Assembly (NCBI RefSeq): GCF_018129385.1
Contig: NZ_JAFCLN010000005.1
Span: 350,556-414,555 of the forward strand
Origin: Bradyrhizobium lablabi
GTDB lineage: Bacteria > Pseudomonadota > Alphaproteobacteria > Rhizobiales > Xanthobacteraceae
DNA length: 64,000 bases
Direction of reading: 5' to 3'
Part shown: piece after piece, positions 54,851 to 63,662 of the stretch
How the letters are laid out: every line of letters starts with the position of its first letter
Numbering within the stretch: the first letter of the stretch is position 1
Made by a program: the position numbers and the translations under genes
The notes under the pieces: model-generated
Told to the model about the DNA's origin: nothing
Seen by the model: the letters and a program-made list of their open reading frames with translations, nothing else
Databases searched by the model: none

Positions 54851-55327
54851 ATGTCACACGCCCGCAGCGAGTACGAGGATTTCAAAACGCTGGCGCCTGA
54901 TGTTTACGACCTCGTGCTGGCGCTCGGTCAGGCCGCCGCGAAGGCCGGCATGGACAAGCACCTGCTCGAACTGGTCAAGCTGCGCGCCTCGCAGATCAAC
55001 GGCTGCGCCTTCTGCGTGCAGCACCATATCCTGTTGAGTGAACGTCTCGGCGTTCCCGCCGACAAGCTCAATCTCGTGGTGGTGTGGCGGGAGGCGCCGC
55101 TGTTCTCAGCCCGCGAGCGCGCCGCGCTGGCGTGGACGGAGGCGCTGACCCTGCTGCCGGACGGCGTCAGCGACGACGTCTATGCGGAAGCGAGCGCGCA
55201 CTTTTCCGAACAGGAGCTGACCTACCTCACGTCAGCGGTCGCCTCGATCAACGTCTGGAACAGGTTCGGTGCCGCCTATCGCTGGACGCCGGCGGAGCGG
55301 CCGAAGAAGGCGGACGCTGCGGCGTGA
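54851..55327 (+). CDS. Carboxymuconolactone decarboxylase/AhpD-like protein
   Basis: 158 aa. The redox motif is C52-A-F-C55 followed by H58-H59 (INGCAFCVQHHILLSERLG), the AhpD-type alkylhydroperoxidase core. Probably peroxide or organic hydroperoxide defence, under the divergent MarR regulator (OhrR-like logic, inferred). Its last 87 bp have a near-identical copy at 57195-57281. Confidence 0.92.
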   Translation: MSHARSEYEDFKTLAPDVYDLVLALGQAAAKAGMDKHLLELVKLRASQINGCAFCVQHHILLSERLGVPADKLNLVVVWREAPLFSARERAALAWTEALTLLPDGVSDDVYAEASAHFSEQELTYLTSAVASINVWNRFGAAYRWTPAERPKKADAAA

Positions 55328-55375
55328 AGCCATTGACCGAGGTCAGTCATTTCAGTGCTGGTGGAGCGTGGCGGC

Positions 55376-55400
55376 GTCCGCTCTACTTCTAAGAGCGGAC
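55376..55400. repeat. Perfect hairpin GTCCGCTCT / AGAGCGGAC
   Basis: 9-bp stem with a 7-base loop, 49 bp after the AhpD-like stop. No T-run follows, so it is at best a weak terminator. It may be one of the short dispersed GTCCGCT hairpins. Confidence 0.5.
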
Positions 55401-55688
55401 ATTGATTGCAGCGGCTCGAATGTCGGCCAAGGGCCTGCAACAGACATCGCCCATCATTCGACTACCTCATCGGCGCGCAATAGCAATGGTGTCGAATTTC
55501 TCAAAATCTGAGCACGCAAGGCTCAAGCAATAAGCAAAGGAGCTATTTTTCATTCACTTCATTACGCAGCAACGCTGCATTTGCAGTCTCGGAGCACACG
55601 AGTTTGACTGTTACCATGAACTGAGGTGGGATCGAGCGTGCGCCCAAATGCAAGTTCAAAAATGCACGTTCAAACTGGGAGAGATCCG
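55401..55688. other. Non-coding leader region upstream of the amidase gene
   Basis: About 290 bp with lower GC than its flanks and no supportable gene. GTTTGACTGTTACC near 55600 could be part of a promoter. Together with the hairpin this makes a 361-bp intergenic region. Confidence 0.4.
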
Positions 55689-57143
55689 ATGTGCGCAGGT
55701 GACGACAAAAACTGTCCGGAATTCGAATTGCATCACCGCAAGTTCAAGGAAACTCTCGATCGAGAACGCCGGTCGTTCTTGAGGTCCAGCTTCGCCGCGG
55801 CCGGAGGCGCTGCGGCGATGACCGCGGGCGGCATTTCACTGGTGACGCCGCAGATGGCGGCTGCCGCCGAAAAGAACCAACCGGCCAAGCGGTCCTATCA
55901 TCATTTGCCTGCGAATGCCGAAACGGTGCATTGGGGCTATTTCAGTAAGAAACTCAAACCACAGGTCGAGATAGAGTCCGGCGACTTCATTACCATTGAG
56001 GCGTTAACTCATCATGCCAATGACGACGCTGAGCGCATGGTGAAGGGCGATCCCGGCGCCGAAAGTGTGTTCCTGTGGACCAAGGAAAAGAAGGGCGTGA
56101 ATCGGCGCGGCGCCGGACCGATGGATGCCTCGTTGTTCGGACGCGGCGCCGGCGAAGGCCTTGGCGTGCACATCTGCACGGGGCCTGTCTACGTACGCGG
56201 CGCGCAGGAGGGTGACGTGATCGAGTTGCGCATTATCGACGTCACACCACGGCCTTGCGCCAATCCGCAATATCCCGGAAAGGCTTTCGGCAGCAACGCA
56301 GCCGCATGGTGGGGTTTTCACTACAAGGACTTGCTGACCGAGCCTAAACCGCGCGAAGTGGTCACGATCTACGAGGTCGACGCCACAGGCGAACGTAACT
56401 GGGCGAAAGCCGTGTATAATTTCAGATGGACTCCGCAAACCGACCCGTCCGGCGTCGTGCATAAAACAATCGACTATCCCGGCGTCCCAGTCGATCACTC
56501 CACGGTTAAGGAGAATCATGGCATCCTGAAGAATGTGCGCATTCCGATACGTCCGCATTTCGGCGTAATCGGCTTGGCACCCAAGGAAGCCGATATCGTC
56601 GACTCGATTCCGCCGAGCTATACAGGCGGCAACATCGATAATTGGCGGATCGGCAAGGGCGCCACGATGTATTATCCGGTTGCGGTCGAAGGTGGCCTGC
56701 TATCGGTTGGCGACTCGCACGCTTCGCAGGGAGATTCCGAGCTGTGCGGTACGGCAATCGAGTGCTCGCTGAACGGCACCTTCCAGATCATTCTGCACAA
56801 GAAAGCCGATCTCGCCGGTACGGCTCTCGAAGCTCTCGACTATCCGATGCTGGAAACCAAGGACGAGTGGCTGGTGCACGGCTTCAGCTTCGCCAATTAT
56901 CTCACCGAACTGGGGGACAAGGCGCAGTCAGACATTTACTCGAAATCGTCGGTTGACCTGGCCTTGCGCGATGCATTCCGCAAGATGCGGAAATTTCTGA
57001 TGACGACCAAGAAGCTGACCGAAGATGAGGCGATCTCCTTGATTACGATTGGCGTCGACTTCGGCATCACCCAAGTGGTTGATGGAAATTGGGGCGTCCA
57101 TGCGGTCATCAAGAAGGATATCTTCGCCGGGGGAGAGGCCTGA
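55689..57143 (+). CDS. Tat-exported acetamidase/formamidase-family protein
   Basis: 484 aa. The N terminus carries a cysteine-containing leader and a twin-arginine signal (RERRSFLRSSFAAAGGAAAM, RR at 27-28) ending near AAAAEK. The FmdA/AmdA amidase fold follows, with ETVHWGYFSKKLKP, AEGGLLSVGDSHASQGDSELCGTAIEC-type pieces and DFGITQVVDGNWGVHAVI at the C terminus. Exported members are less common than cytoplasmic ones. GGGAGAG precedes ATG 55689. Its GC is slightly lower than its neighbours and it is flanked by a duplicated gene tail. Confidence 0.88.
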   Translation: MCAGDDKNCPEFELHHRKFKETLDRERRSFLRSSFAAAGGAAAMTAGGISLVTPQMAAAAEKNQPAKRSYHHLPANAETVHWGYFSKKLKPQVEIESGDFITIEALTHHANDDAERMVKGDPGAESVFLWTKEKKGVNRRGAGPMDASLFGRGAGEGLGVHICTGPVYVRGAQEGDVIELRIIDVTPRPCANPQYPGKAFGSNAAAWWGFHYKDLLTEPKPREVVTIYEVDATGERNWAKAVYNFRWTPQTDPSGVVHKTIDYPGVPVDHSTVKENHGILKNVRIPIRPHFGVIGLAPKEADIVDSIPPSYTGGNIDNWRIGKGATMYYPVAVEGGLLSVGDSHASQGDSELCGTAIECSLNGTFQIILHKKADLAGTALEALDYPMLETKDEWLVHGFSFANYLTELGDKAQSDIYSKSSVDLALRDAFRKMRKFLMTTKKLTEDEAISLITIGVDFGITQVVDGNWGVHAVIKKDIFAGGEA

Positions 57144-57194
57144 TCCATAATATCGACGCGGTTGGTTCCGGCAGGGCTTGGCCGCACCTCCGCG

Positions 57195-57281
57195 GGTCGC
57201 CTCGATCAACGTCTGGAACACGTTCGGCGCCGCCTATCGCTGGACGCCGGCGGAGCGGCCGAAGAAGGCTGACGCTGCGGC
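57195..57281 (+). pseudogene. Remnant: duplicated 3' end of the AhpD-like gene
   Basis: 87 bp matching 55237-55323 at 84 positions. It still reads VASINVWNTFGAAYRWTPAERPKK in frame and stops at a TAG soon after. Two of the three changes are silent and one is R to T. No start or catalytic part remains, so it is a tail fragment left by duplication or recombination. Confidence 0.85.
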
Positions 57282-57516
57282 CTGTGCGCAATAGCGGGCC
57301 GCGCGACATTTCACACGAAAGCGAGCCGCAATCTGAGACGTCTCACCGATCCTTGACCTCGCGGGCTATGGGATTCGTCGGGACGAGGCCCAAATGACGA
57401 GGCCACGTCGCTCCTCGCGGCAAATTTCAAAACGTACCGAAACGCGGTGTGCCGAAGCCGGGCGCCATCCGGACCTGGCGGTCTCACCGCGTCCCGGCTT
57501 CGATGGAGTTCTCGGC

Positions 57517-58287
57517 ATGATCCCCCGCTTCGAAGGAAAAGTCGTCATCGTCACGGGGGCCGGCACCGGCATCGGCGCGGCGACGGCGCGCCGTTTCAAC
57601 GCTGAGGGCGCGATCGTCGTGCTGAACGGACGGCGGGAGTCCAAATTGGCCGAAGTCGGCGCGGCGCTCGGCAACGATCGCTTTATGATCCGGCCCGGCG
57701 ACGTTTCGATCGCCGAGGATGTCGAGAATCTGGTTGGCGATGTGATCGGCCGTCTCGGCAAGATCGATGTCCTCGTCAACAGCGCAGGGGCAGGAGGTGC
57801 CGGAGATTTCATGACCATGCCCGTTCAGGGTTGGCGGCATTCTTTTGCAGTCAACGTGGATGGTATCTTCAACACGGCGAGGGCCGCGCTTCCTTATCTG
57901 ATCGAAAGCGGCGGCTCGATCATCAACGTATCGTCCCTGTGTGGGATCGGCGCGGATCGGGGACTGAGCTTCTACAACGCGTCGAAAGCCGCCGTCAGCA
58001 ACCTCACACGAAGCCTGGCTCTCGAATTTGCCTCGAAGCGGGTACGCATCAATGCGGTTTGTCCGACCACTACCTTGACGGACATGACGACGCCGGTGTT
58101 CGAACAATATCCCGAGCTGCTTGCGCGGCTGCTGACGCGCATTCCGATGGGCCGCGCCGCCCAGCCCGAGGAAGTTGCCAGCGTCATCGCATTTCTTGCG
58201 AGCGAAGATGCAAGTTTTGTGAACGGCGTGAACCTGCCGGTCGATGGCGGTGTCAACGCGTCGAGCGGCCAGGCGGCCTTCATATAG
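57517..58287 (+). CDS. SDR-family oxidoreductase
   Basis: 256 aa. VVIVTGAGTGIGAATARRF, VNSAGAGGAG, and catalytic Ser/Tyr/Lys in NVSSLCGIGADRGLSFYNASKAA; ends LPVDGGVNASSG. Substrate unknown. ATG 57517 (MIPRFEGK) with GGAG nine bases upstream is preferred. The 373-bp gap before it holds the duplicated gene tail and nothing else recognisable. Confidence 0.9.
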   Translation: MIPRFEGKVVIVTGAGTGIGAATARRFNAEGAIVVLNGRRESKLAEVGAALGNDRFMIRPGDVSIAEDVENLVGDVIGRLGKIDVLVNSAGAGGAGDFMTMPVQGWRHSFAVNVDGIFNTARAALPYLIESGGSIINVSSLCGIGADRGLSFYNASKAAVSNLTRSLALEFASKRVRINAVCPTTTLTDMTTPVFEQYPELLARLLTRIPMGRAAQPEEVASVIAFLASEDASFVNGVNLPVDGGVNASSGQAAFI

Positions 58288-58292
58288 TTTGG

Positions 58293-59888
58293 CTAGTTCT
58301 CGCCGCCCTCGCGCGCATCACGCCGCAGCACATCCTCCGGCAGCGCGTGCGCAACCGCCGAGGCGGTGACCGGCTCGGTGCCGAGCTCGCGGCCGCGGCC
58401 GCGGATCAGCCGTTCATAGGCCGCGATCAGTGTGGTGTAGGGATTGACCCACAGCCATCCATCGCGCGTAAATACCTGGATGTCGAAATGCAGGTGGCGG
58501 CTGGTGCCGCCCGGGCGGTCGAGATAGTTGGAGACCACGCCGATTGGCTCGCCCTCGCTCACCCTTCGGCCGTTGAGGACGCCGTCCGCATCCATCGCCG
58601 ACGGGTTCATGTGCATGTAGCGGAAGCGGATATGCTCGGTGCGGGTGTTGATCTGTAGCGTTGCGGCCTGCTGCCTCAATGAGCGGATCACGACGCCGTC
58701 GCGCACCGCGACAACCGGCTGGCGCCTGAGGTCGCAGGCTTCATCGGTATCGCTGCCGGCCGCGCACGCCACCGGGCGGATATCCTGCCCCTGATGACCG
58801 AATCCGCTGGCGCATTGGCCGACATTGAAGCTGCGCGCCTCGCAAAAATTGTCGCGCCAGGGATAGGCGCCGGCGACGAGGCTCGTCCGGTCGCGCCGTG
58901 CAAATTGCTGCGAGCGGACGGCCACCGGTGTTCGCACCAGCGGAAAACGAATCTGCGAGTAGGCCGTAAGGTCGGCGTGACCGCCGCGATTGCGCAAGCC
59001 GGTTCTGGCGATGATGTCGCCGCTGGCGCGATAGGTGAAGTCGGGCGAGGGCGTCGCCGGCCGCTCCGCGATCACTGAAGCGATGTCCGTCCGCGGACGC
59101 GACGGCTGGCCGCCGGCAACGCGCAGCGCTTTCAGAAAGCGCTCGGCGATCGGATAGGCCTCGCGGCAGGCGAGCCGTCGCGCGCGCGGCGCCGAGTCCA
59201 GGCACTGGATCGACACCACATAGGGCACGCCGAAGCGGGTGAAGGCGTAACGCACATAACCTTCCCGGATGAAGCGCCGCATGTCCGGGAATTGCGCGGC
59301 CAGCGATTTTACCGGCTCGCCCTTGCCGCCGGTGGGATCGGCAAGGTCATAGACGAGCAGTGAGCCTGATATCTGCACCTCGACCGGTCGGGCGAAGGCG
59401 CGTGGCGGCAGGCCGGCGCCGTCGCCGGGCTCGAGCGAGAACACGGCGTCGTAGCCGGAGGCCCCGGCGTGAAACAGATCGGTGCGGAAGCTGCGTTGGT
59501 AGGACCATGGCGGCGCGCCGTCCGCGGCACCGTTCTGACGGTCTTCCAGCCAGCCGGCAACGTCGAACGGCAGTAGTACCGGGATCGAGCTGCGGCCGAT
59601 CCCGTTGAACACGGTGCCGGTCAGCGCATTCAATTGCACCAGCGCGGGCGTCGCGCGCGGATCGTAGGCAGGCACGCGCCGCTGGCTGGCGAAAGTGAGG
59701 GTTGAAGCAGCGGAGGGCGCCGTGCCGATCTCGGCACGGAGCTGATCGAGCACCGCACGCCATTCGACGCGCATGGCCGAGATCGAGGGGGTGTGGAATT
59801 CGTCGGCGCAAATGCCTGATGCGCCCGACAGGCATAGCAGGGACGCCGCCAGCAAACGCCGCACGAACCTGTCAGCCGTCTTCCCCAA
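58293..59888 (-). CDS. M23-family (LytM-type) peptidoglycan metallopeptidase
   Basis: 531 aa with a signal peptide (about 1-28, ending GICADE). The zinc-site motifs are GFGHQGQDI (HxxxD) and TSRHLHFDIQVF (HxH) in the C-terminal third. The N-terminal ~330 residues have no domain I recognise. Acts in the periplasm as an endopeptidase or, less likely, as an inactive activator; the zinc ligands look complete. Convergent with the SDR gene, 5 bp apart. Confidence 0.9.
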   Translation of the reverse strand: MGKTADRFVRRLLAASLLCLSGASGICADEFHTPSISAMRVEWRAVLDQLRAEIGTAPSAASTLTFASQRRVPAYDPRATPALVQLNALTGTVFNGIGRSSIPVLLPFDVAGWLEDRQNGAADGAPPWSYQRSFRTDLFHAGASGYDAVFSLEPGDGAGLPPRAFARPVEVQISGSLLVYDLADPTGGKGEPVKSLAAQFPDMRRFIREGYVRYAFTRFGVPYVVSIQCLDSAPRARRLACREAYPIAERFLKALRVAGGQPSRPRTDIASVIAERPATPSPDFTYRASGDIIARTGLRNRGGHADLTAYSQIRFPLVRTPVAVRSQQFARRDRTSLVAGAYPWRDNFCEARSFNVGQCASGFGHQGQDIRPVACAAGSDTDEACDLRRQPVVAVRDGVVIRSLRQQAATLQINTRTEHIRFRYMHMNPSAMDADGVLNGRRVSEGEPIGVVSNYLDRPGGTSRHLHFDIQVFTRDGWLWVNPYTTLIAAYERLIRGRGRELGTEPVTASAVAHALPEDVLRRDAREGGEN

Positions 59889-59926
59889 TGCCTTCCCCCG
59901 GCACCACTGATTTGCCGGGGTCCAGC

Positions 59927-60493
59927 TTAATCCTTTGCGCGTTCGACGTAAGACCCGTCTTCCGTCATTACCACGATGCGTGTCCCCACGGACACATGTG
60001 GGGGCACCGAGGTGCGCACGCCGTTGGAGAGGATCGCCGGCTTGTAGGACGAGGAGGCGGTCTGGCCCTTGGTGACCGGCTCGGTCTCCACCACTTCCAG
60101 CGTCGCGCGCTGCGGCAGGGTGATCGCCACCGGGTTCATCTCGTGGATCGAGAGTTTTACGACCATGTTCTCCTGGAGATAGGGCGCGGACGAGCCGACG
60201 ATCTCCTTCGACACCTGCACCTGGTCATAGGTCTCGTTGTTCATGAAGTGGAAGCCGTCGCCGTCTTCATAGAGGTAATTGAAGTCGCGGTCCTCGACGG
60301 TCGCCTTCTCGACCTGGTCGGTGGTCTTGTAGCGCTCGGAGATCTTCACCCCGTCGCCGATGCGGCGCATTTCGATCTGGCTGACCGGGGTTCCCTTGCC
60401 GGGATGGATGTTTTCGGCGGAGAGCACGACATAGAGCCGGCCGTCCTGCTCGATGACGTTGCCCTTGCGAATGGAGCTGGCGATGACTTTCAA
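59927..60493 (-). CDS. efp: Translation elongation factor P
   Basis: 188 aa three-domain EF-P, which rescues ribosomes stalled at polyproline. The tip lysine is K33 in [16 protein letters not shown], the site lysylated by EpmA in many bacteria. The C-terminal domain has [31 protein letters not shown]. The start is a TTG (minus strand, 60493) read as [12 protein letters not shown], with AGGA upstream; the frame is open far upstream but non-conserved. Confidence 0.95.
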   Translation of the reverse strand: MKVIASSIRKGNVIEQDGRLYVVLSAENIHPGKGTPVSQIEMRRIGDGVKISERYKTTDQVEKATVEDRDFNYLYEDGDGFHFMNNETYDQVQVSKEIVGSSAPYLQENMVVKLSIHEMNPVAITLPQRATLEVVETEPVTKGQTASSSYKPAILSNGVRTSVPPHVSVGTRIVVMTEDGSYVERAKD

Positions 60494-60735
60494 AGTGGTT
60501 TTTCCTGAATTGTGCTGACGTGCGGCCGATCCGGCCCGGGGGCGCCACAGGGCCCCGGGGAGTCGGTTTCGGGGCGCAACATACTGATTTAGGGCGGGGA
60601 TACCAGCCTTTTGCGGTACTTTTTGCGGGGTGTGACCGCCAGAACGTGGTCGGATAGCAATACTTTCGGGAGCGGCCGGACGATATCGGAGCTTTCCGGA
60701 CGCTCCAAAAATTACGGAAATCACGGAGTAGCTTT

Positions 60736-61563
60736 CTACCCCGTCCGTCCATGCAGGCGATCGAGCACCAGCGCCAGCACACTCGCCACCGTCTTGACCG
60801 GCGTGTCCGGCGCCGAAGGACGCTCATCCGGATCGAAAGCTAACCCAATAACGGCATGGTGGCTTCCGCCTGTTTGTACCGGCCAAAAGTCAAATCGCGA
60901 CGCCAGATGCGGATAGATGCCGCCGCGCATGACCGTTCCGGTTGCCAGCGACGCGCGCGCAGCTTCGAGTTCAGCCTCTCCTGGCTCTGTACCGCCCACT
61001 TGCCTGGTGACAACGACTTTTCCCCCGGCGACAAGCATGACGACGGCGGGAACCCGAAAGATCGCCGCAAGAGTCTGGGAGGTAATTGCCGCGGCCGCGT
61101 CGGGATTGTCGGCCGTTGCGACGCTTCGGCTGTAGCCCTCCAGCGCGGTCGCCTGCCTTCGAAGCGCGGCGGCTTCGTTCGCTCGGCGTCGGGAGGTGAA
61201 TGCAACGCCGCTTGTTATGAGACCGACCACAAAAAGCAGCGCGATTGCCCAGATGTTCGCCGCGTCGTCGACGGCGAGCGAGTAGCGAGGTTCGGTCAGG
61301 AAGAAGTTAAACGCGAGAGCGCCAACGACCGCCGAACAGAGCGACGGACCCAGACCGAGACTGACGCCCGCGACGATTACCGGGATGACGAAGATCAGGG
61401 AGAGGTTGGGAATGGCCACGTTGCTGTCGATCGCGACGGCCACGATCGTCGCGGCGGCGGTCATCGCAATCGAAGCAAGATAGCGCACCCATTCCGATGC
61501 CAGCGGATCGGCGTCGGCCGCCTGAATGATGTCTGGCTGCAACTTCGATTCAACGTCAATCAT
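60736..61563 (-). CDS. DUF4118/KdpD-like membrane sensor fragment protein without kinase domain
   Basis: 275 aa. Residues ~25-115 form a four-helix DUF4118 membrane module, including [38 protein letters not shown] and [14 protein letters not shown], the KdpD hallmark. A short coiled region and a GAF-like domain follow ([25 protein letters not shown]). KdpD continues into HisKA and HATPase domains; here it stops. ATG 61563 has GGAG upstream. Either a standalone sensor or a degenerate kinase remnant. Confidence 0.82.
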   Translation of the reverse strand: MIDVESKLQPDIIQAADADPLASEWVRYLASIAMTAAATIVAVAIDSNVAIPNLSLIFVIPVIVAGVSLGLGPSLCSAVVGALAFNFFLTEPRYSLAVDDAANIWAIALLFVVGLITSGVAFTSRRRANEAAALRRQATALEGYSRSVATADNPDAAAAITSQTLAAIFRVPAVVMLVAGGKVVVTRQVGGTEPGEAELEAARASLATGTVMRGGIYPHLASRFDFWPVQTGGSHHAVIGLAFDPDERPSAPDTPVKTVASVLALVLDRLHGRTG

Positions 61564-61619
61564 GGCTTCGACTCCCGTTTGGCATTCAAGTTCAGCCTGC
61601 GATGACTCGAATGTCCGAG

Positions 61620-61775
61620 TTACGGTCCATTGCCGGCGGCGAGGATGATCATCGCGTTGACCGCGATGCTGACCGTCAGGAGGACACCTAACAGCATCGC
61701 CAGGCGCACGGATTTTCTGGACATCCACTGCGCCAGAACGGGGTGCTGTTCCCAAGCAAAAACCTGCGCACGCAT
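61620..61775 (-). CDS. Small single-span membrane peptide (51 aa), hypothetical
   Basis: Reading frame MRAQVFAWEQHPVLAQWMSR, then one hydrophobic helix (VRLAMLLGVLLTVSIAVNAMIILAA) and a short tail to TAA. It lies 57 bp upstream of the DUF4118 gene on the same strand. No strong ribosome site. The basic-then-hydrophobic layout argues for a real membrane peptide, but its size makes it uncertain. Confidence 0.45.
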   Translation of the reverse strand: MRAQVFAWEQHPVLAQWMSRKSVRLAMLLGVLLTVSIAVNAMIILAAGNGP

Positions 61776-62071
61776 GGCTCAATCCCGCTATTCGGTTCGG
61801 CCGTGAAATCGGCACGCCGGAGAGATTGGTCGGCCGGCATATAGAATCGATGGTGCGAGCCAGGCGGTCGTATAGGAATGTCATAAAGGCTCGCTGGCCG
61901 GGTGTTGCGGCTCACCTGCGACCGGAGCGGTTGTTTTTCCGGCCTCGAAAGGCCGCCGAATAAGGTTGCCTTCGTGCCTTGGCCGTGTAGAACGGCTTTA
62001 CGGGTGTTCGCTGCATGCGGCAGCGACAGGTCAAGCGATGGTCGGGCCGCCACGCGGAAAGCGTGCGCCTG

Positions 62072-63415
62072 ATGAACGATCCCCCTTCATTTGACGACCT
62101 GCCGCGAGCCCAACGGCTGGCGGAACAAGCACTCAGCACCCTTCAGCGCTTCCTGCATGTCGAGGAAGTCAGCGGTGTCGTGCTGCTCGTTGCTGCCGCC
62201 GCTGCACTCATCTGGGCCAATTCTCCGTTCGCCCACGGCTATCATGCCTTCTGGAACCTGCCGATCACCATCGGGCTCGGGGAGCACGTCTTTTCCCGGT
62301 CGCTGCATTTCTGGGTCAACGACGCGCTGATGACCGTCTTCTTCCTCGTCGTGGGCATGGAGATACGGCGCGAGATTCATGAAGGCGCACTGAGTAGGCT
62401 CGACCAAGCCGTCCTGCCGTTGGTCGCGGCGACGGGTGGCGTCATCGTTCCCGCGCTGATTTTCCTGAGCCTCAACAGCGATGCGGTTCGAGGTCAGGGG
62501 TGGGCCGTGCCGACCGCGACGGACATCGCCTTTGCCGTCGGGGTGCTGGCGCTGCTCGGACGATCGATCCCGGTCAATGTGAGAGTCTTCCTGCTTGCAC
62601 TGGCGATCATCGACGACATCATCGCGGTGTTGATTATCGCCATCTTCTACACCGCCGATATTCAGTTCAGCGGTTTCATTGTCGCGTTAGTTGGCGTTCT
62701 CGCTGTTTTGGGCTTTCAGCGGATCGGTATCGGTTCGGCGCTCGCCTACGTCCTGCCGGGTGCCTTGATCTGGGCCGGACTTCTGGTGGCCGGCGTCCAT
62801 CCGACTCTCGCAGGCGTCGCGCTTGGCCTGATGACGCCGGCCCGGCCGATACCCATGCGGGAACATCCGCTGGAAGTGGTGTCGCGCGTGCTCAAGCAGC
62901 TGCGAAGCAGCGAGGCGGTGAAGGCAAGGGATCCGCACCGGTTGGAATCGCCGCTGCGCGAGCTTCGCGTAGCTCACCGCGAGTTGTTGCCGCCGGTGTC
63001 GCGGGTGCAGATGGCGATGCATCCGTGGGTGGCTTACGGCGTCATGCCCGTCTTTGCACTGGCGAATGCCGGGGTCAGCCTGACGGGCACTGATCTGTCC
63101 GCCGGAGGCCATTTCGTGATGCTCGGCACTGCGCTTGCCCTGATCGCGGGAAAGCCGCTCGGCATCGTCGGCGCGACCTCGGTTGCAGTGCGGCTCGGCT
63201 GGTGCCGGCTTGCTCCTGGCGTTTCGTGGGGCGGTGTCTGCCTGGTCGGGCTGTTGGCCGGAATTGGCTTCACCATGTCGATCTTCATCGCGATGCTCGC
63301 GTTCTCCGATGAAGGGTTGTTGAGAGCGGCAAAATTAGGCGTGCTCCTCGGCTCGCTTGCCGCAGCCACGCTCGGCCTCGCTTGGGGTGTCATCTACGTT
63401 CGACGTCTGCGCTGA
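62072..63415 (+). CDS. nhaA: Na+/H+ antiporter NhaA
   Basis: 447 aa, about twelve membrane helices. The ion-binding aspartate pair is in [37 protein letters not shown] and [15 protein letters not shown] are family hallmarks. Length is a little above the E. coli protein because of a cytoplasmic loop rich in charged residues (about 280-320). ATG 62072 ([10 protein letters not shown]) is used; the ribosome site is weak. It exports sodium in exchange for protons. Confidence 0.95.
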   Translation: MNDPPSFDDLPRAQRLAEQALSTLQRFLHVEEVSGVVLLVAAAAALIWANSPFAHGYHAFWNLPITIGLGEHVFSRSLHFWVNDALMTVFFLVVGMEIRREIHEGALSRLDQAVLPLVAATGGVIVPALIFLSLNSDAVRGQGWAVPTATDIAFAVGVLALLGRSIPVNVRVFLLALAIIDDIIAVLIIAIFYTADIQFSGFIVALVGVLAVLGFQRIGIGSALAYVLPGALIWAGLLVAGVHPTLAGVALGLMTPARPIPMREHPLEVVSRVLKQLRSSEAVKARDPHRLESPLRELRVAHRELLPPVSRVQMAMHPWVAYGVMPVFALANAGVSLTGTDLSAGGHFVMLGTALALIAGKPLGIVGATSVAVRLGWCRLAPGVSWGGVCLVGLLAGIGFTMSIFIAMLAFSDEGLLRAAKLGVLLGSLAAATLGLAWGVIYVRRLR

Positions 63416-63428
63416 AAGGAGCCTCGAA

Positions 63429-63662
63429 ATGCCTTTTAAAGCTCCGCACGTGTCCTTCGTATCATTCGCCGTTGAGGCCACATCCTCGGGAATTGTCCAG
63501 GTGATGATCGTTGAAACCGACCTGCACCTGAATCCGAAGCACCGTTCGTACGATCATCCTGCCGTGCAGCGTCTGGTGGCGGCCGCGCAAGATTATGTTC
63601 AGGCCAACATGGAAGGCCTTGGGCATGTTCGGCTTGTTTCGACTCGTGGCGGAGAAAGCTGA
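63429..63662 (+). CDS. Conserved-looking 77-aa hypothetical protein downstream of nhaA
   Basis: 77 aa, MPFKAPHVSFVSFAVEATSSG and on. It has mixed beta/alpha pattern, no signal, and VVAAAQDYVQANMEGLGHVRL-like helix near the end. AAGGAG lies eight bases upstream, and the start is 13 bp after the nhaA stop, so it is very probably translated from the same transcript. No family recognised. Confidence 0.7.
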   Translation: MPFKAPHVSFVSFAVEATSSGIVQVMIVETDLHLNPKHRSYDHPAVQRLVAAAQDYVQANMEGLGHVRLVSTRGGES

